A stretch of 64,000 bases of DNA, from assembly GCF_000001735.4 (NCBI RefSeq), contig NC_003076.8, positions 26,167,835 to 26,231,834 of the forward strand, in the 5' to 3' direction. This DNA comes from Arabidopsis thaliana (Eukaryota > Streptophyta > Magnoliopsida > Brassicales > Brassicaceae). Positions 1 to 13,258 of the stretch are shown here, piece by piece. The stretch's first letter is position 1. Every line of letters begins with the position of its first letter. The notes beneath the pieces were generated by a model. The model saw only the letters and a list, made by a program, of their open reading frames with translations. It was not told the DNA's origin and made no database searches. The translations under genes were made by a program, and so were the position numbers.

Positions 1-82
1 TGAGGAAATTTTACTGAATAAGTTCCGGATTACATATTTACAAAAGTATTGGAAACAGTTCTTAAGGAGTATTATAACTCAC

Positions 83-1167
83 CTTGTCCAACTTGAGGCC
101 CATAAACTCTATCAAATTCAAATTCCTTCTTGGGATTGGACAGAGTATCATCACTAGTGTTTACGCGTATAGTGCAGTTATCAGGAAATTCAATGATAGA
201 GGGACCCTCGTCTTCAAATAAGGGTCTTGCTCGACAAAATACCTTTACATTCCCTGAAAGATTAAACAATAAACTATACATTCAGGGTCATATAGAACAA
301 TCTAAACCTGGTGTGATCAATATCAATAGAAGTAAGGATAGAGAATGACGTCGGAAATGGAAGATGTGCACCTTTGGTCGTCAGTAAGTCATTGAACAGT
401 CTCTTCTTCTCATTGATAAGTGGAGATATCCTAGCCTCAGTCTCAAGTGCATATTGATCTGTGATAGGCTATGCAGATAAGTGAACAAAACACATTCCCG
501 AATTGTAACAAAATTCCTATCACAAGAGATACATAGATATAGATGCATACACTCTAATAATGCATAGTGGCCAAAAATAAACTACACTTTCACATGGAAT
601 ACACAGACGGGAACTAAAAACTTACCCAGTTTACGACTTTTATCAGCCAGAACACCTAAATAACGTGTAACCCTTTCAAGCTTCGCATTGGAGTACTCTT
701 GAAGATCAGTAGCTTCCTGTCTCAATCCCACATAATCGTCCTTTGCAAGCTATTCAACCAAAACCAAATTTTCTTAAAAAATAGCTTAATCACACAACCG
801 CAAAATAGCATCATTGTACTTAAAACTTGTACAAAACATCACCTCTATACTCGTCTAAACATTAAAATCATCATCTTTCACAAATTTCAAACTCATCAAT
901 AGAAAGAGCTTAGAAACATAATTCTTACTCAAACCCAAATATACAAATCTCAGAAAAACATTATCACACCTGAACTTTATCCTTCAAACTCTGAACCTTA
1001 GACGCAAGCTCCGACGAGTGCGGTGGAAGCGAGTTCTTCGGGATCGAGTACCGTCGAAGCATAGAAGACGGTGTCCGATGAACGCCTTCCTCACTAGAAG
1101 GCGACTTCTTCGATTCGAACCCAGTCACCTCCCAGTTCCACATATTGGTACTCTTCTGCTCCGCCAT
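83..1167 (-). CDS. KAC2: Kinesin-14 KAC2/KCA2, N-terminal part (partial, off left edge)
   Basis: This is the 5' end of a kinesin-like gene of the KAC (KCA) type, known in Arabidopsis for chloroplast photorelocation and anchoring through actin. Four coding exons are visible: 1167-970, 749-626, 458-372 and 253-83, each with GT-AG borders and matching phases. The rest lies left of base 1. The protein starts MAEQKSTNMWNWEVTGFESK, followed by a stretch likely to form a coiled coil. The motor-domain start follows, with the typical VKVFCRARPLFEDEG strand near residue 140. I chose the ATG at 1167 because it heads the conserved N-terminus; a GTG-led extension exists in the same frame but is not needed. 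The 5' UTR probably reaches about 1370. Two paralogues exist in Arabidopsis; KAC2 is preferred from the gene order. Confidence 0.88.
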
Positions 1168-1380
1168 TTTCAAATTCACGAAAAAACCCTAATCCTATTC
1201 CAGATTTCAGCACAAACCCACCAAAATTCTCGAGCAGACAACCTCAGATTCCAAATGAAAACATTCAAAAGTTTTTGAAATTTATTACCTCCAAATCCAA
1301 AAAAAATGTGTTTCTTACTTTTGTCTCTTTGTCTCTCTCTCAGATATAAAAATGAAGGCCGAAGCAATGAGTATCATACG

Positions 1381-4220
1381 ATGTCGTTTTTGCTTTGTTC
1401 TTCTTCTTTTTTTAATAAACAAAACAAATTAAAAATAATAAAATGACAGAGACACCAAAACGTCTTTTAAGACACAAAATATTTTGTGCTGTGCGTTAAC
1501 GACGCCTTCTCGTGTTCGATTTCAGTTCATTGTTCGGTCCTTTTTTAATAGTAATACCGATCAAAATATTATAGAGTCAGGAATTTATCAAATAGAGCTT
1601 GTTTATTTGTTGAAAATGTAGAAGAAACTAAAAAAATAAACACAATGATCATTTCAAAATTACGGTGCAATGAGTATCTACAGTAGTCTCTGTATTTATT
1701 TTACTTTTCGTATCAGTAGTCTCTGTATATATTACTAATTTTAATACGATAAAAGGATGGTACCATAAGATGATGATCATGACAAAGGTGCAATGAAAAT
1801 CGAATTTTAATTGATTAAATGATAATGGCACACGCAGATCTGTGTGGTGCATATGATTTTTTTTTTTTGTTATTAATTCTTTTGGAATTTTGGACCGACC
1901 AGATAGCGTGACATTGAAGGTAAATAATTACTCACTCGTATTTATACCAAGAAAAAAAAAATTGATTACAAAAGTTTTGGTGGGTCTACTTTATGAAAGA
2001 AGAAAAAAGTGTGTGGGAGAAAAATTGAGCTTTAGAGGGATAACTTCTGAATTCTCTAAAATCTACATATAATTTTACTTAAAAAGGCCCAAAGTTATTG
2101 TATTATTTTTGGACCTTAAACAGTCTACTACAATGAAAGGGCCTTATCTTAATTGTTCAGGCCCAAATGATTTTAAGCATTGACACTCAAAACAATATCT
2201 TAAAGGCAATTAAAGGAAATCTCAAGGCACTAAATATTTGTGGAAAAAAAGCTTAAAGTCTATTTAATAAAACAAAATCAGATGATGTATATTGACATTA
2301 ATTACAAAATTAAATGAATTTCTAACCCAAAAAAATGGTTAGATTCTTGGCGTTATGGTACTATTTACTTTACTTGCGCTTTATATAAACTTTGGATAAA
2401 TTCATGAATACCGTTGTTTAATAATTTGTTCGATGTGATATTGTAACCCGAACTAACCCAAAACTTTAACTTTATACAATTTGTTTATGTACGAAACACT
2501 TTAATAGTATGATTCAACTCATCTTCTATACCTTTTTCCTAAACTTTAAAAACTTTTTTTTAATGTATGACTAACTTTTTTTTCCTTGAAACACACTATC
2601 AAGTTATCAACGTACAGCTAAATAATTGCTTATTTGAAGCAAAAATAATGATATAAATACTGAAAAAGAAAAGTAGAAGAATCATATTCACACGCCAACA
2701 AATCGTATAATGCTGCTTCATCTAAAATTGGTCCTTCGAAAGTCACGTCCATTTAGCTCTCACGTTCTACCCGAATCAATTTTAAATCCTTAATTTACAG
2801 TCATAACACATATCTCTGATAACGTTATTTTCTGGATATGTAAGACGCAGAATTTCATTTCTATTAGGTTAATTTACCAACCGGAGTAATTTATAAATTT
2901 GTGAAAATCTCGCCTAACACAAAGTGAATAATAATAAATCACTTGATAGATGTTTAGCCAAACGTAGATATAAGAGTAATCTTATTGTTATTTTTGATAG
3001 TACTATAGGACAGATTTATTGATGAGAAAATTAAAAAGTGAAAAAAGTGGGTGAAAAGAAGAGAGCAGAAATTAAAAAAAGGACGAGAAGCGAGAAGAGT
3101 GCATCTTTTGATGGATATTGAAAATCTTAAGTCAAGCTGTAATGGGAAGAAAGAACACAACAAGTGTCGGTGCCTCTAAGCAAATTCCACATAATTCTAA
3201 AGAAACAACATAATTATTATTTTATTTTTTTCGCAATATTTTTAACAGAAATTGTTTTTATTCCAGCCATGCGTATATATAAGCTGTCTTTTCGGAAAAA
3301 ATAAAAAGCTGTCTTTATCTATCCCAACGGTCCAAAAATTTAATAAAATAGTATTATAAATGCACTCGTAATACCCAATGTTTTATTTTTCCTGAGGATT
3401 AAAGAGGCAAATATACTAGCCTTTTTGTTTTATTAACAGCTAGCTAATGAGCAAAATAGCTGTAGATAGATAGCGCCACTAATCTAATCCAAGGCCATTA
3501 GCTTATGTTGTGTATGATGTGATACCCCCAAGTCTAAATTAGTGATGGTGACGTATAATTAATAATGGTAATTTTGACGACGAGTATGGAACGTGTTCCG
3601 AATTTTTCTCTCAAATAATGCGTTTTGATTTTGATTATCAAAAGATTCCAAAATAAATACATTGAAGAATTCGTTCTCTAATCTTCTAAACCAACATAAT
3701 AAACTTCGGACCACTCGACGACCAAATTTTCAGTTATGCGTAATTACTATTTAAGTCAATCAATTCTGTTATTTAATGACATTACCAAAAATCTTAATAA
3801 TCCTAGGCTATATGTAATTATGTACGAGTCACACATAATTAATATAGATCCGTGATGTATGTCTCTAGACGTTATATATAAACCATAACAGCAAAATAAA
3901 TTATAACAACACATAGGGAAAAGATTTTATGACCACTACCAAATAGAGGCAGTCATAGATAACAAATAACAAATGAGGCATCGAACTTTAAAGCTTAAAG
4001 ATTTAATACCGCATTTGTATCGTCATTAAGTGCGATAATTCTGTAATTATGTAACGTTGTCATTCAGGAGTCCGGAAATTAATTAATTAATTAAACTATC
4101 CGTTGTCGTGTCACGAGAATAAAAGGTTAAATTCGCCGTGTTTTTATTAAGAGGAGACTAGGTGGGGCCCAATTGAGACAGACAGCAAATTTAATGAACA
4201 GGTGTCCATGTGAGACGCAT
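1381..4220. other. Intergenic, AT-rich; upstream of two divergent genes
   Basis: About 2.8 kb separates the KAC2 start from the O-fucosyltransferase leader. I see no convincing coding frame, tRNA or element with paired termini. It holds A/T runs, an (AATT)n-like stretch near 4080 and GGCCCAAA motifs near 2085 and 2160. The right end, from about 4220, is a CT-rich stretch typical of a plant promoter or leader. Confidence 0.6.
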
Positions 4221-4597
4221 TCACACGCTCTCTCTCTCAAGTCTCTCTTTCCATTACTACTACTATAAACCGTTCTGGGAACTTGATCAACATTTTTAAT
4301 CCTAAAACTTCTTTTGAGTGTGTTGAAGAAGAAGAAGATTAAAATTCACTAAAAACCCGAGAAAAGTGGAAGAAGAAGGAAGGAAGAAGAAGACAAGAGA
4401 GCATTCTGATTCATGTGACTCTGGTTTCGTTTCTTTCTGTGTCTCTGCTGTGTCGTTTTCTCGGCATATTTCTGATCTTTCGTTCTCGGTTGGTTTTTGG
4501 TTTCTGGGTATTGATTGATTGATTCAAAAGTCTTCAACTTTCCTGGAAACTGGATCTGGGTTTATCCGTTTTTACTCGTCTGAGAAGAGAAAAAAGG

Positions 4598-7070
4598 ATG
4601 AATCCTTATGATGCGAAAGACAGAAGATGGATTCTCTCTATGTTCTTCTTCGTCGTTTTGTTCTGCAACAACGTTTCGACTTCGTCTTCTTCATCTGTGA
4701 GTTGGGCAAAACTAAATTTTCTATCTTTCCCTGTTTTTCTGGGATTTGTTTTGGTTGGACTCCGGGGAAATTGCAAAATATCAGCTTTTGGGTTTTTTCT
4801 TTTTCTTGTCTCTGGAAAGTTCACTGATTTTAACATATCCTGAAATAGTAGGTTTAACTTGCCTAATGAAGAAATTTCTCAATTTTGAATACTTTTGTAG
4901 AAAGAGACACCAACGGTGGTTGTGTTTTTCTGTATTGATTATTCTTAATTCTGTGGTTTGTTGAATTTAAAGATTTTATCAGGAATTTGACTAGTTTGGG
5001 ACCGGAATATATATACACTTAGACTTGTTCAATTTCAGGTCAAGAGTCTCTCTTGAGTTAAGTAGTGAAGTTCTCTTGATTATATATAAAATCAAATCAC
5101 TCTTTTTTTGCAGGAAGTTATCACGATTAAGCCAAGACATTTATCCTTGCTAAAGAGTGCTTTACAACGGGTAAAATTGGATGATTTTATAAAAGTTTCT
5201 TTGTCGATCAGTTTTCGATTTCAGAAAGTAAAAAAGTTTGATGAGATTTCTTGTCTTTATAATTTCAGTCAAGTGGAGAACAGTCTGATCTATGGAGGCC
5301 ATTGACTGATCAAGGATGGAGTCCTTGTATTGATTTGGGAAATTCTCCTTGTAAGTATTGACAATTTGTTTGAAAATTTCTTCTTTAGTTTCAGATTATA
5401 TTGATCTTTGACTAATCTTGTTGTCTTGGAGCAGCATTACCGGATAAAACCGCGGGATATGTTCAGGTATTTCTTGATGGAGGACTTAACCAGCAACGAA
5501 TGGGAATATGTGATGCTGTTGCAGTTGCGAAGATTTTAAACGCAACACTCGTGATCCCTTATCTTGAAGTGAATCCTGTGTGGCAAGATTCAAGGTAATG
5601 TTTCTTGAAAAATTCTCTGCTGTTGAAGAGTTGTGTTGTTGCCTCGGAAGCTGATGTTGTGTGTTTTTTCTTTCTGTGTGCAGTTCTTTTGTTGATATTT
5701 TTGATGTCGATCATTTTATCGATTCTTTAAAAGATGACATAAGGGTGGTTAGAGAACTACCTGATGAATACTCTTGGAGTACAAGAGAGTATTACGGTAC
5801 AGCAGTACGTGAAACACGAGTGAAAACCGCGCCTGTTCATGCCTCTGCGAATTGGTATATTGAGAACGTCTCACCAGTTCTACAAAGGTCTGTCTTGCAC
5901 TTAATCTGACTAATGAAAGTTTAAGTTTTTGACTTTCAGACTGTAATTGTTTGGAGCTTTTTTGTTCTATTTTGTAGTTATGGGATTGCTGCCATTTCTC
6001 CATTCTCTCACCGGCTATCATTCGACCACTTACCTGCTGAGATCCAACGACTAAGATGCAAAGTGAATTTCCAAGCTTTACGTTTTGTCCCTCACATTAC
6101 ATCACTCGGTGATGCTCTTGTCAGCCGCCTTAGAAACCCGTCATGGAGAAGCAATAAGGAACAGAAAAATGTTGATCATTTAGGAGACATGACCAACCCA
6201 CACAGAAGACAAGAACCCGGGAAGTTTGCTGTGCTTCATCTTCGCTTCGACAAGGTAAATTATACTTTATTCCAATCATCCTATTCAAAACTTTTGGTGA
6301 TTGTTGTTAGTTATTTGATCAAGATTTTCTTCTTGTTATGTTTATAGGACATGGCTGCGCATTCAGCGTGTGATTTTGGCGGAGGCAAAGCCGAGAAACT
6401 CTCCTTGGCGAAATACAGACAAATGATTTGGCAAGGAAGAGTGTTGAATTCTCAATTCACTGATGAAGAGTTAAGAAGTCAAGGACGGTGTCCTCTAACA
6501 CCAGAAGAAATGGGACTTCTTTTAGCTGCTTTCGGATTCGATAACAATACTCGTCTCTATCTTGCATCCCACAAGGTCAGAATTCTTCAGTTACATTACT
6601 TGTTTAAAGTCTGGTTATAATGTGATGTAGCAGAATATTAATCACGTATTTTTGAATTACAGGTGTATGGAGGAGAAGCTAGAATCTCAACATTAAGACA
6701 AGTATTCCCAAGAATGGAAGACAAAAGAAGTCTTGCATCTTCTGAAGAACGAGCTCGAATCAAGGGCAAAGCTTCTTTATTAGCTGCACTTGACTACTAC
6801 GTTAGTATGCACAGCGACATTTTCATCTCCGCATCACCTGGAAACATGCACAACGCTCTTGTTGGTCATCGAACATTCGAGAATCTCAAGACGATCAGAC
6901 CAAACATGGCGTTAATAGGACAGCTTTTCCTCAACAAAAGCATCACTTGGGTAGATTTTCAGCAAGCGCTTGGTGAAGGACATGTGAATAGACAAGGACA
7001 GATCCGGTTAAGGAAACCAAAACAGTCGATTTATACTTATCCTGCTCCTGATTGTATGTGCCATGTTTGA
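4598..7070 (+). CDS. O-fucosyltransferase family protein (GT65-like, plant DUF246)
   Basis: This is a type II Golgi-membrane protein of the plant O-fucosyltransferase-like family. Such proteins are thought to transfer fucose from GDP-fucose; the acceptor is unknown here. Eight exons join in frame: 4598-4696, 5114-5170, 5269-5350, 5435-5594, 5684-5887, 5978-6254, 6348-6575 and 6663-7070, giving 504 residues. Residues about 10-28 form a signal anchor ([16 protein letters not shown]). Family marks include the [15 protein letters not shown] block, [20 protein letters not shown] (split between exons 6 and 7), [17 protein letters not shown] and [15 protein letters not shown]. All intron borders are GT-AG. 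It corresponds to At5g65470 by position and length. The biochemical activity is inferred from the family. Confidence 0.9.
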
Positions 7071-7119
7071 TTAGTTTTTAAAGTCTTGATCTTTAGATAT
7101 TTCTTATAAGAATAAAAAT

Positions 7120-8160
7120 AAAAACTCTGATTCTTGATGAGGCTAGTTTGTGTTTAGATTTGTGTTCTTGAGGCTTAATAAAAAGAGTATAGTTTGATTA
7201 GAAATTTGATTGTGAATGAATATTACAAATTATTGTAGCGATAATGATAATTTGATCAAAAATAAGTAAAGAAGATCAAGTGGATAATCCCTTATTAACA
7301 ACCACAAGTGTCTAGAATATGCTTATTAGTAATAATCCCTTCAGATTCATCAACCTTCAGATTCTGATGAATGCACTATTTTTATTTTGTAATCATCTTA
7401 TAAGAATTTATTCTAATATTTGAGAATTGAAGATGTGAAACTTTATGAACAATAAATTAGCACTAGTAGAGCCTTGAATTGTGGCCAAGAAAAGCTGACG
7501 ACCTATTGGAAAAAGGAACCTAGAATTTTGTTTCTTTGTTTTGTTCTTTTTATGACGTCTGTTACCCATAATTTTGCAGGTTTTTTGGCGACCGTTGTTA
7601 ATTAATTAAATATATTAACATATTTATTACTCATACCATTTATTATGGGTGGGTGATGTTTTAATAAAGTACTTAAAGTTTTAAGATCAATCCTTGACCC
7701 TTGTGATATACGAGTAGTATAAATTTCATTGATTTTAATAGAGATTTTAATTAAGCATCTCTATAATTACACAAAAATCCATAGAGAAACCAGATGATTG
7801 AATCGGGGGAAATGCATGAACTTTAATTATTTCCGATTGATAATTCCAAGATTTTGTATCATCATTATACCAAAAATTAAAATTAACAAGAAAATCGATT
7901 TGTTTTATTAAATATAAAATGTTGATTTATTACGTATAAATCCCTGATATTTGTTTTTTGTTTTACTTTTCTGAATGGGATATAATCAAGTGTTATGAAG
8001 TGTATAGTAGAACGGTGGACCGACAGTTGCCACGAAAGCAAGTAAACCGCTACCAACCGTCGGATCAATCTTTATTGGCTTTGCAGAAGCGAGGCCCAAT
8101 TAAAACGGCCTAAAATAAATAAACAAAAGAAATAAAAAAAGGAGAAAAGAGAGTAATATA
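7120..8160. other. Intergenic, no gene seen
   Basis: AT-rich DNA between the O-fucosyltransferase 3' UTR and the CCI1 leader. I see no coding frame or RNA gene. A GGCCCAATTAAAACGGCC stretch at about 8093-8110 resembles Site II (TGGGCY) promoter motifs and lies just upstream of the presumed CCI1 transcription start. Confidence 0.5.
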
Positions 8161-8215
8161 AATGAAGCAGAGCAGAAGATGAGCTTCTCTGTACAAAGTC
8201 AGAGAAAAGTCAGAA

Positions 8216-8241
8216 TAAGAAGAAGAAGAAGAAGAAGAAGA
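8216..8241. repeat. (AGA)n trinucleotide microsatellite
   Basis: A run of AGA/GAA repeats in the presumed 5' leader of the CCI1-like gene. Purine-rich leaders of this kind are common in Arabidopsis. Confidence 0.8.
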
Positions 8242-8992
8242 GAAAGAGAGTCAGAGACGACGACGGACGAAACGACGCTATTCTTACGCTTTCTTCGATC
8301 GTCGATTTGATTTTTTCCCTTCCTTCTTATTTTTCTCGGTAATTTACTACGTTTCGCAATTACCGGAGATTTTTCTCTCTTCTTCCTTCCGATTTTTTCG
8401 CATTTATTTCCGCCGAATTTTCCGGCGAAGCCTTGCCGTCTTTTGACGGACATCGGAGGCTTTTGATGATCATCCTTTGTTTCTTCAATTGTCGACCGCT
8501 TTCGCTTTTCTATTTTTTAGCGATTGTTTTTTTTAATTGGACCACCGATCTGATGAAACATTAATTACTTTCCATTGATGAAGAATCATCGAGTGAAAAT
8601 TTAAAAAAGAAAAAATTGAGATCTTCGTTGTGTTTATCCTGAAATTTCATTGAAAATTGAAATTGAGAAGAAAAAATTCTGTTTTAATCATAAAATCTCG
8701 TGTTTGATATTATGTTGATGAGTTAATCTAATCTAATCGATCACATCATAAACAGTATTAATGGATAAGAGATTTTCTCTATTGGCATCTGAAATTTGTG
8801 TTAAAGTCTTTGTGTTTGGTCAGTGTCATCATTATGTTGACATTATGATTGTTTTATTGATGGTTGATTTTATTTTTAAATTGTCAACAGGTTGAAGTAG
8901 AAGATAAAGCATCGATACATGATGGCTGATTGATAAGAGTTTTCTCCGGAGAGGTTCGGAGTTTTTTTTTTAGAAAGGAAACATTAAAAAAG

Positions 8993-9600
8993 ATGGCAGT
9001 CTCTTTTCCTCGTCTTCCGAGGTGGTTGTGTGGTGGTAGTAACACTAAAGATAGAGAGAAGAAAGAGTCAATTCCTAAAGGATCTTCTTCACTTAGTCCT
9101 TCACTGAAGAAGACTACTACTAGTAAGACTGGTTCTTCCTCTTCATCAGTGAAGAAGACCAAGAGAGGATGGATTGGAAGAGGAGGATCAGGATCAGGAG
9201 GGGAAGAGGATAAGATTGGGAATGTGGTGTTTCCTGAACCTGATGATCCAGAGTGGTCAATTGGTTGGGTTGAGCCACATGGACCAGGTTTTAAAGCTGA
9301 GGATGATGATTGTGGTGGCTTTGTGGTTTTGGTTCCTCTTTACAAGAAAGTTATGGATGGTTCAGGGAATCAGATTCCGAATGGCTTCTTCTCTCCTGCT
9401 GCTCCTGGTAATGTTTGTTTCCATTATCATCATCATTCATTAATAGCTATCATGTAAATTATCTGCATGTTCTTTTAAGAACTTAAGTAATTGGTTTGAG
9501 TCTTTTGTTTGTAAATTGATTTGTTCTTTGTTCTGATGACATGTAAACTGCAGATGGGAAGAACATGGAACAGTGGCTGTCGTCTATGGGGAAGCTATAA
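8993..9600 (+). CDS. CCI1: CCI1-like small protein (CLAVATA complex interactor 1)
   Basis: Two coding exons, 8993-9407 and 9554-9600, give 153 residues. The N-terminal half is basic and Ser/Lys-rich, with a KKTKRG patch near residue 60 and a Gly-rich linker. The C-terminal half is acidic and ordered, with FPEPDDPEWSIGWVEPHGPG followed by a hydrophobic strand and a C-terminal QWLSSMGKL. I recognise it as At5g65480, reported as CLAVATA COMPLEX INTERACTOR 1, a membrane-associated interactor of CLV1/WUS signalling. An AG acceptor at 8889-8890 followed by about 100 bases before the ATG suggests a 5' UTR intron; its donor (perhaps near 8338) is not certain. No catalytic domain is visible. Confidence 0.82.
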
Positions 9601-10168
9601 ATTGGAGATTGGGAAGAATAAGACTAGTTCTCTGTTGTTTCAGTATCGAGATTTAAGCATCGAATAATCTAAAAAAAAAAGAAAAGGAAAATAAAAAAAA
9701 AGAAGAAGCAAGATTCGTTCGTGGATATAGCTTCTGGAGACTTCTTTTGATTTTCTGTTTGAAGCGAGTGACAACAAAACACCAAGTCATATCTCAAGAA
9801 TCTACTAATGGACAAAGATGATGCTGATGGAGACCTAGCAACATGAAGATGAATATGATATGATTTGAGTATTGGATATTTTTCATGTGGGTGTTTTTTT
9901 CCGGTTGTGAAAGCGTTTCTGCTTCACTTCTGTGGTCGAGATAAATTGGGTTTGGAAAAGGAGAAAAAAAAAAAAAATCTTTTTTCTTTTGTTCCTTTGT
10001 GGTTTGATGATGTGTAATAGTAGTAATGTACATGTACATATGTTGTTTTCTTGAAATCACATGTCATGTGCTTACTTTCGACAACACAAAAACTTCCCCA
10101 ACAACGTTACTCACGATTATGTGATTAAACAAAGTGAACCCAAAAACAAACTACATTTTGATAAGCAT

Positions 10169-12475
10169 TCAGTTTTTGTCGCCGGAATCTTTTGGAAGCT
10201 GCAAACCCATGAGGCCGAGCAAATTGGAAGCAGGACCAGGAAGTCCTTGTTGTGAAGAGTAGGATTCAAGTAGGTTCTTAACAAGGTTAAAATCTGCATC
10301 AACTGGTGTAAACTCATCATCCTTCTCATCTCTAGTTTTTGATGATTCCTGCAGAGACATTACATTCATCTCATAAATACCATTACAGTCAAAATCTAAG
10401 CTCCTAAATTCACTGAGTCTAGTTATGAGAGTTACCTCGTTTTGCTTAGAAGAATGTTGTTGATTCACATTTTCAAAGCTTTTCTCAAGAGTTGAGTTTT
10501 TCAGTTCCTCATTCATTGCTCCATAGTAGGATTCCTCAAAGCTTTCCTTAGCATCTTCGTTAGATTCTTCTCCTTCGCTATCATCTTCAACGTCATCTGC
10601 ATACCATAACATTTTAGTAAGTCCCACATCACATTTCACACCTTATAGATCAGTATATGTTGCCATTAGGAAAAAAAAAAAAGTTTAGGAAATACCAAAA
10701 TCCATGTCCATGGAAGATCCTTCAGAGCCATCACTGTCATCATCAGCTTGTTCGTCACGACCTTGGCTTCCTAGCATTGACTCAATATCTTTCATGAAAC
10801 GATCAACATCTATACTCACTTCTTTGAAATCCCTACATAAGTCCAGAAAAAAAAAAATTAATGTGTTGAGCTTGAAATTAACAAAGAGATGTTCATGAAA
10901 AATGATTAATGTTCAAATAATGGATAACCTGTTTTCTGGAACTTCTGCTCCTTTGTAGCTTGATACCTTGTGCATGAATTGCTGCATCGACTTTGAGATA
11001 TCACCGAGATCAAAATTGTTCATGTTTGCATCAGATGAGCTTCCAGCTTCTTGCTTCTCCTTACCTTTATTTTTGCGTTCCTTCTTTGAGTTATAAAACT
11101 CCATCTCTTTCTGCCTCTCTTGAAGAACAGAGTTTAGTTCATCTTCACCATCGTAGAGCCAAGAATCATTGTCAGAAGCAGGAACTTCCTGGCCCTTAAA
11201 GTCATCCTCCGAATAAGGTAAAGCAAGAATCTCATCAATACGTCTCACCGGTGCACTCATAATGTCTCTGCACATAAATAAAACAAGTACTCAAGATCAT
11301 ATAAACAACTCAAAGATGAATCCTTTTTCACTACCTATAGAAACAAAAAACTGCAATTACCTAGTCCTCGAAAACGAAGAACTCTTCTGGTGGTATTCCT
11401 CAGCATTCTCCATCAACCTCTTATACTCCTTCGAACCAGAAAGCAATCCTTCAAAATAACCATACTTCTCAAGATTGTCTTTATACTTGCTCCAACTAAT
11501 CCCTTTCCCATCTTCTCCTTCCTTCTTCCTCTGCTGGTACATCATTTCCATACCACAAGCTATCTTCATCCCTAGCTCAGCTTCAGAGAAAGCATCCCTG
11601 TCACTGACACTAGGCATTGGATAACAATTCGGTGCTTGAAACTTCTGCTGCACTAGCTGCCCATACATAGCACGAGACATCTTGACAAGAACAAGCACAA
11701 GCTTCTCTTCTCTTCCTTTGCTCAGAAACTTCTCCATCTTCGCTGCGTGTTTCATTGAATCCATATCACGATCGTAAAACCCTTCCACAGCAAGTGAGAT
11801 CAAGAAAGGTTCATGCCTAATCACTTGAGCTACCGATACCGGAACCCTAACCCTAACACGATGCATATTCCTCCACGCTCTTTCAGGATAATCAGATATC
11901 CGATTCTTCAACGCAGATTGAACTGAATCCGACGCACGAGATTCGTTACCACGCTCGATTAGAAACCGTAGAGACGCAACCAAAGAAGGATCAGGCAAAC
12001 GGCTTCTGGGAACTATGTGGAGGTCACCACCGCGAATGAAGACACGATTGAGACTAGTCTCCGGATTAAGCCAACGCGGGAGATGAAAAGCAGCTTCGAT
12101 TAGGAGAAACTCGCCGTCAGTGTCCCAAACACGAATCGAATTAGACGGAAACGCGGCGGAGATTCGAAAAAGTAAAAACACAGCGAACCATTCGTCTTCG
12201 AGATTGTCACCGTACTTGAGCTTCCCGTGGAGATGAGGTATAGCAGTATTGGTACAAGCACAAGAGGAAGAGAGAGCGATTGAGAGAGAGAAAGGCTCGT
12301 GCTGCCATATGTAAGGAGAAGTAAACGGAGAAACGAAATCGATGATTTCTAAGTGAAGTGACTGAAGAGCGGCGGAGGAGAGGGATGAGTCAGGGAATAA
12401 GGAGAAGAAAACTGTTTCGTCTTGGAGACGAGAAGTGGTTTCAGAGAAGAAAGGTGAAGAAGAAGGCTTCGACAT
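10169..12475 (-). CDS. SGT1/ecdysoneless homologue
   Basis: Five exons (12475-11361, 11267-10929, 10832-10696, 10596-10436, 10348-10169) join in frame to 643 residues. The N-terminal half is a conserved alpha/beta region of the Ecd/hSGT1 family, with QHEPFSLSI, NLEDEWFAVFLLFRIS and WDTDGEFLLIEAAFHLPRWL. The C-terminal third is acidic and Ser/Asp-rich (GDISKSMQQFMHKVSSYKGAEVP, then DDSDGSEGSSMDMD). Yeast and animal members act in transcription or pre-mRNA processing; the plant role is not settled, so I give only the family. I start at MSKPSSSPFF (12475); in-frame codons further up are poorly supported. The coding strand carries CCCTAACCCTAA near 11845, a telomere-like string read as ordinary codons. 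It lies head to head with the SKIP34-like gene, 197 bp apart. Confidence 0.87.
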
Positions 12476-12672
12476 TGTTCTTGCTTCATTCACCGGCGCC
12501 GGTGACTGATTTATATAACAGATAAAACCCTCTGACTTAATAAGAAGAGTTTGACTTTTGACCATTAATGAAATGACCAAAACACCCTTCATTATGTTCT
12601 TCTTCCTTTAGAGAGAAACCCAAAAAGGCCAAAACCGAAGAATTGATTTTTGTGTTTATCTTTCCTTTTACG

Positions 12673-12957
12673 ATGTGTTACGGTCACAATCAATCGTTGT
12701 CGTCGCGAAGCAGTCTCCGTCGCCGATCGCATGACGGAGAAGATGATTCAGTGGTAGACGATCTTCGAGACCGGCTGGCGGAAACCGAGGCGCGGCTGAG
12801 AAGAGCAAGGGCGAGAGAAGCTGAGCTAAGCCGGAGGTTGGAGCATATGAAGAGATTCGTTTCGGTGATGGAGATCATTGAGACTTTCTTGGAAAGACGA
12901 TTCCAAGAGCAGAAAGATCGAATTGCTCGCCTTTTCTCTCCTGTATCCACGAAATAA
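12673..12957 (+). CDS. SKIP34: SKIP34-like small coiled-coil protein
   Basis: An intronless 94-residue frame beginning MCYGHNQSLSSRSS. After a Ser/Arg-rich head comes a long charged helix with a clear heptad pattern (DLRDRLAETEARLRRARAREA, ELSRRLEHMKRFV), then FLERRFQEQKDRIARLF at the C-terminus. This matches plant proteins named SKIP34 (SKP1-interacting partner 34), as I recall them; no F-box is visible. I chose the MCYG start because the upstream in-frame MIFVFIFPFT stretch is not part of the family. It shares a 197-bp intergenic region with the divergent SGT1-like gene, so the two may share a bidirectional promoter. Confidence 0.75.
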   Translation: MCYGHNQSLSSRSSLRRRSHDGEDDSVVDDLRDRLAETEARLRRARAREAELSRRLEHMKRFVSVMEIIETFLERRFQEQKDRIARLFSPVSTK

Positions 12958-13258
12958 AAAAGGCTTCTTCTTCCTTTTGTTTGTTTCTTCTTTTTGTTGT
13001 GGGATCTCTTTAGTTTTGGTTGTCCCTTGTCTGTTTGTGTTTGATAGTAGCTAATTTCGAAGAACCATAGATTTTGTTTTGTTGAAGCTTAAGGTAAAAT
13101 GAAAAGCTATGTGCTTTATGTCCATTTTCATCAGGTTATTTGTGTGTTAAGCTTGTCAAGTTTGATCCTTTGTTATTGATTACTACAATATCTGGATTCT
13201 ATAGCTTAAGATGATCAAAATATAGTGTTTTTGCCAATTTGAGGTTATACAAAAGAAT

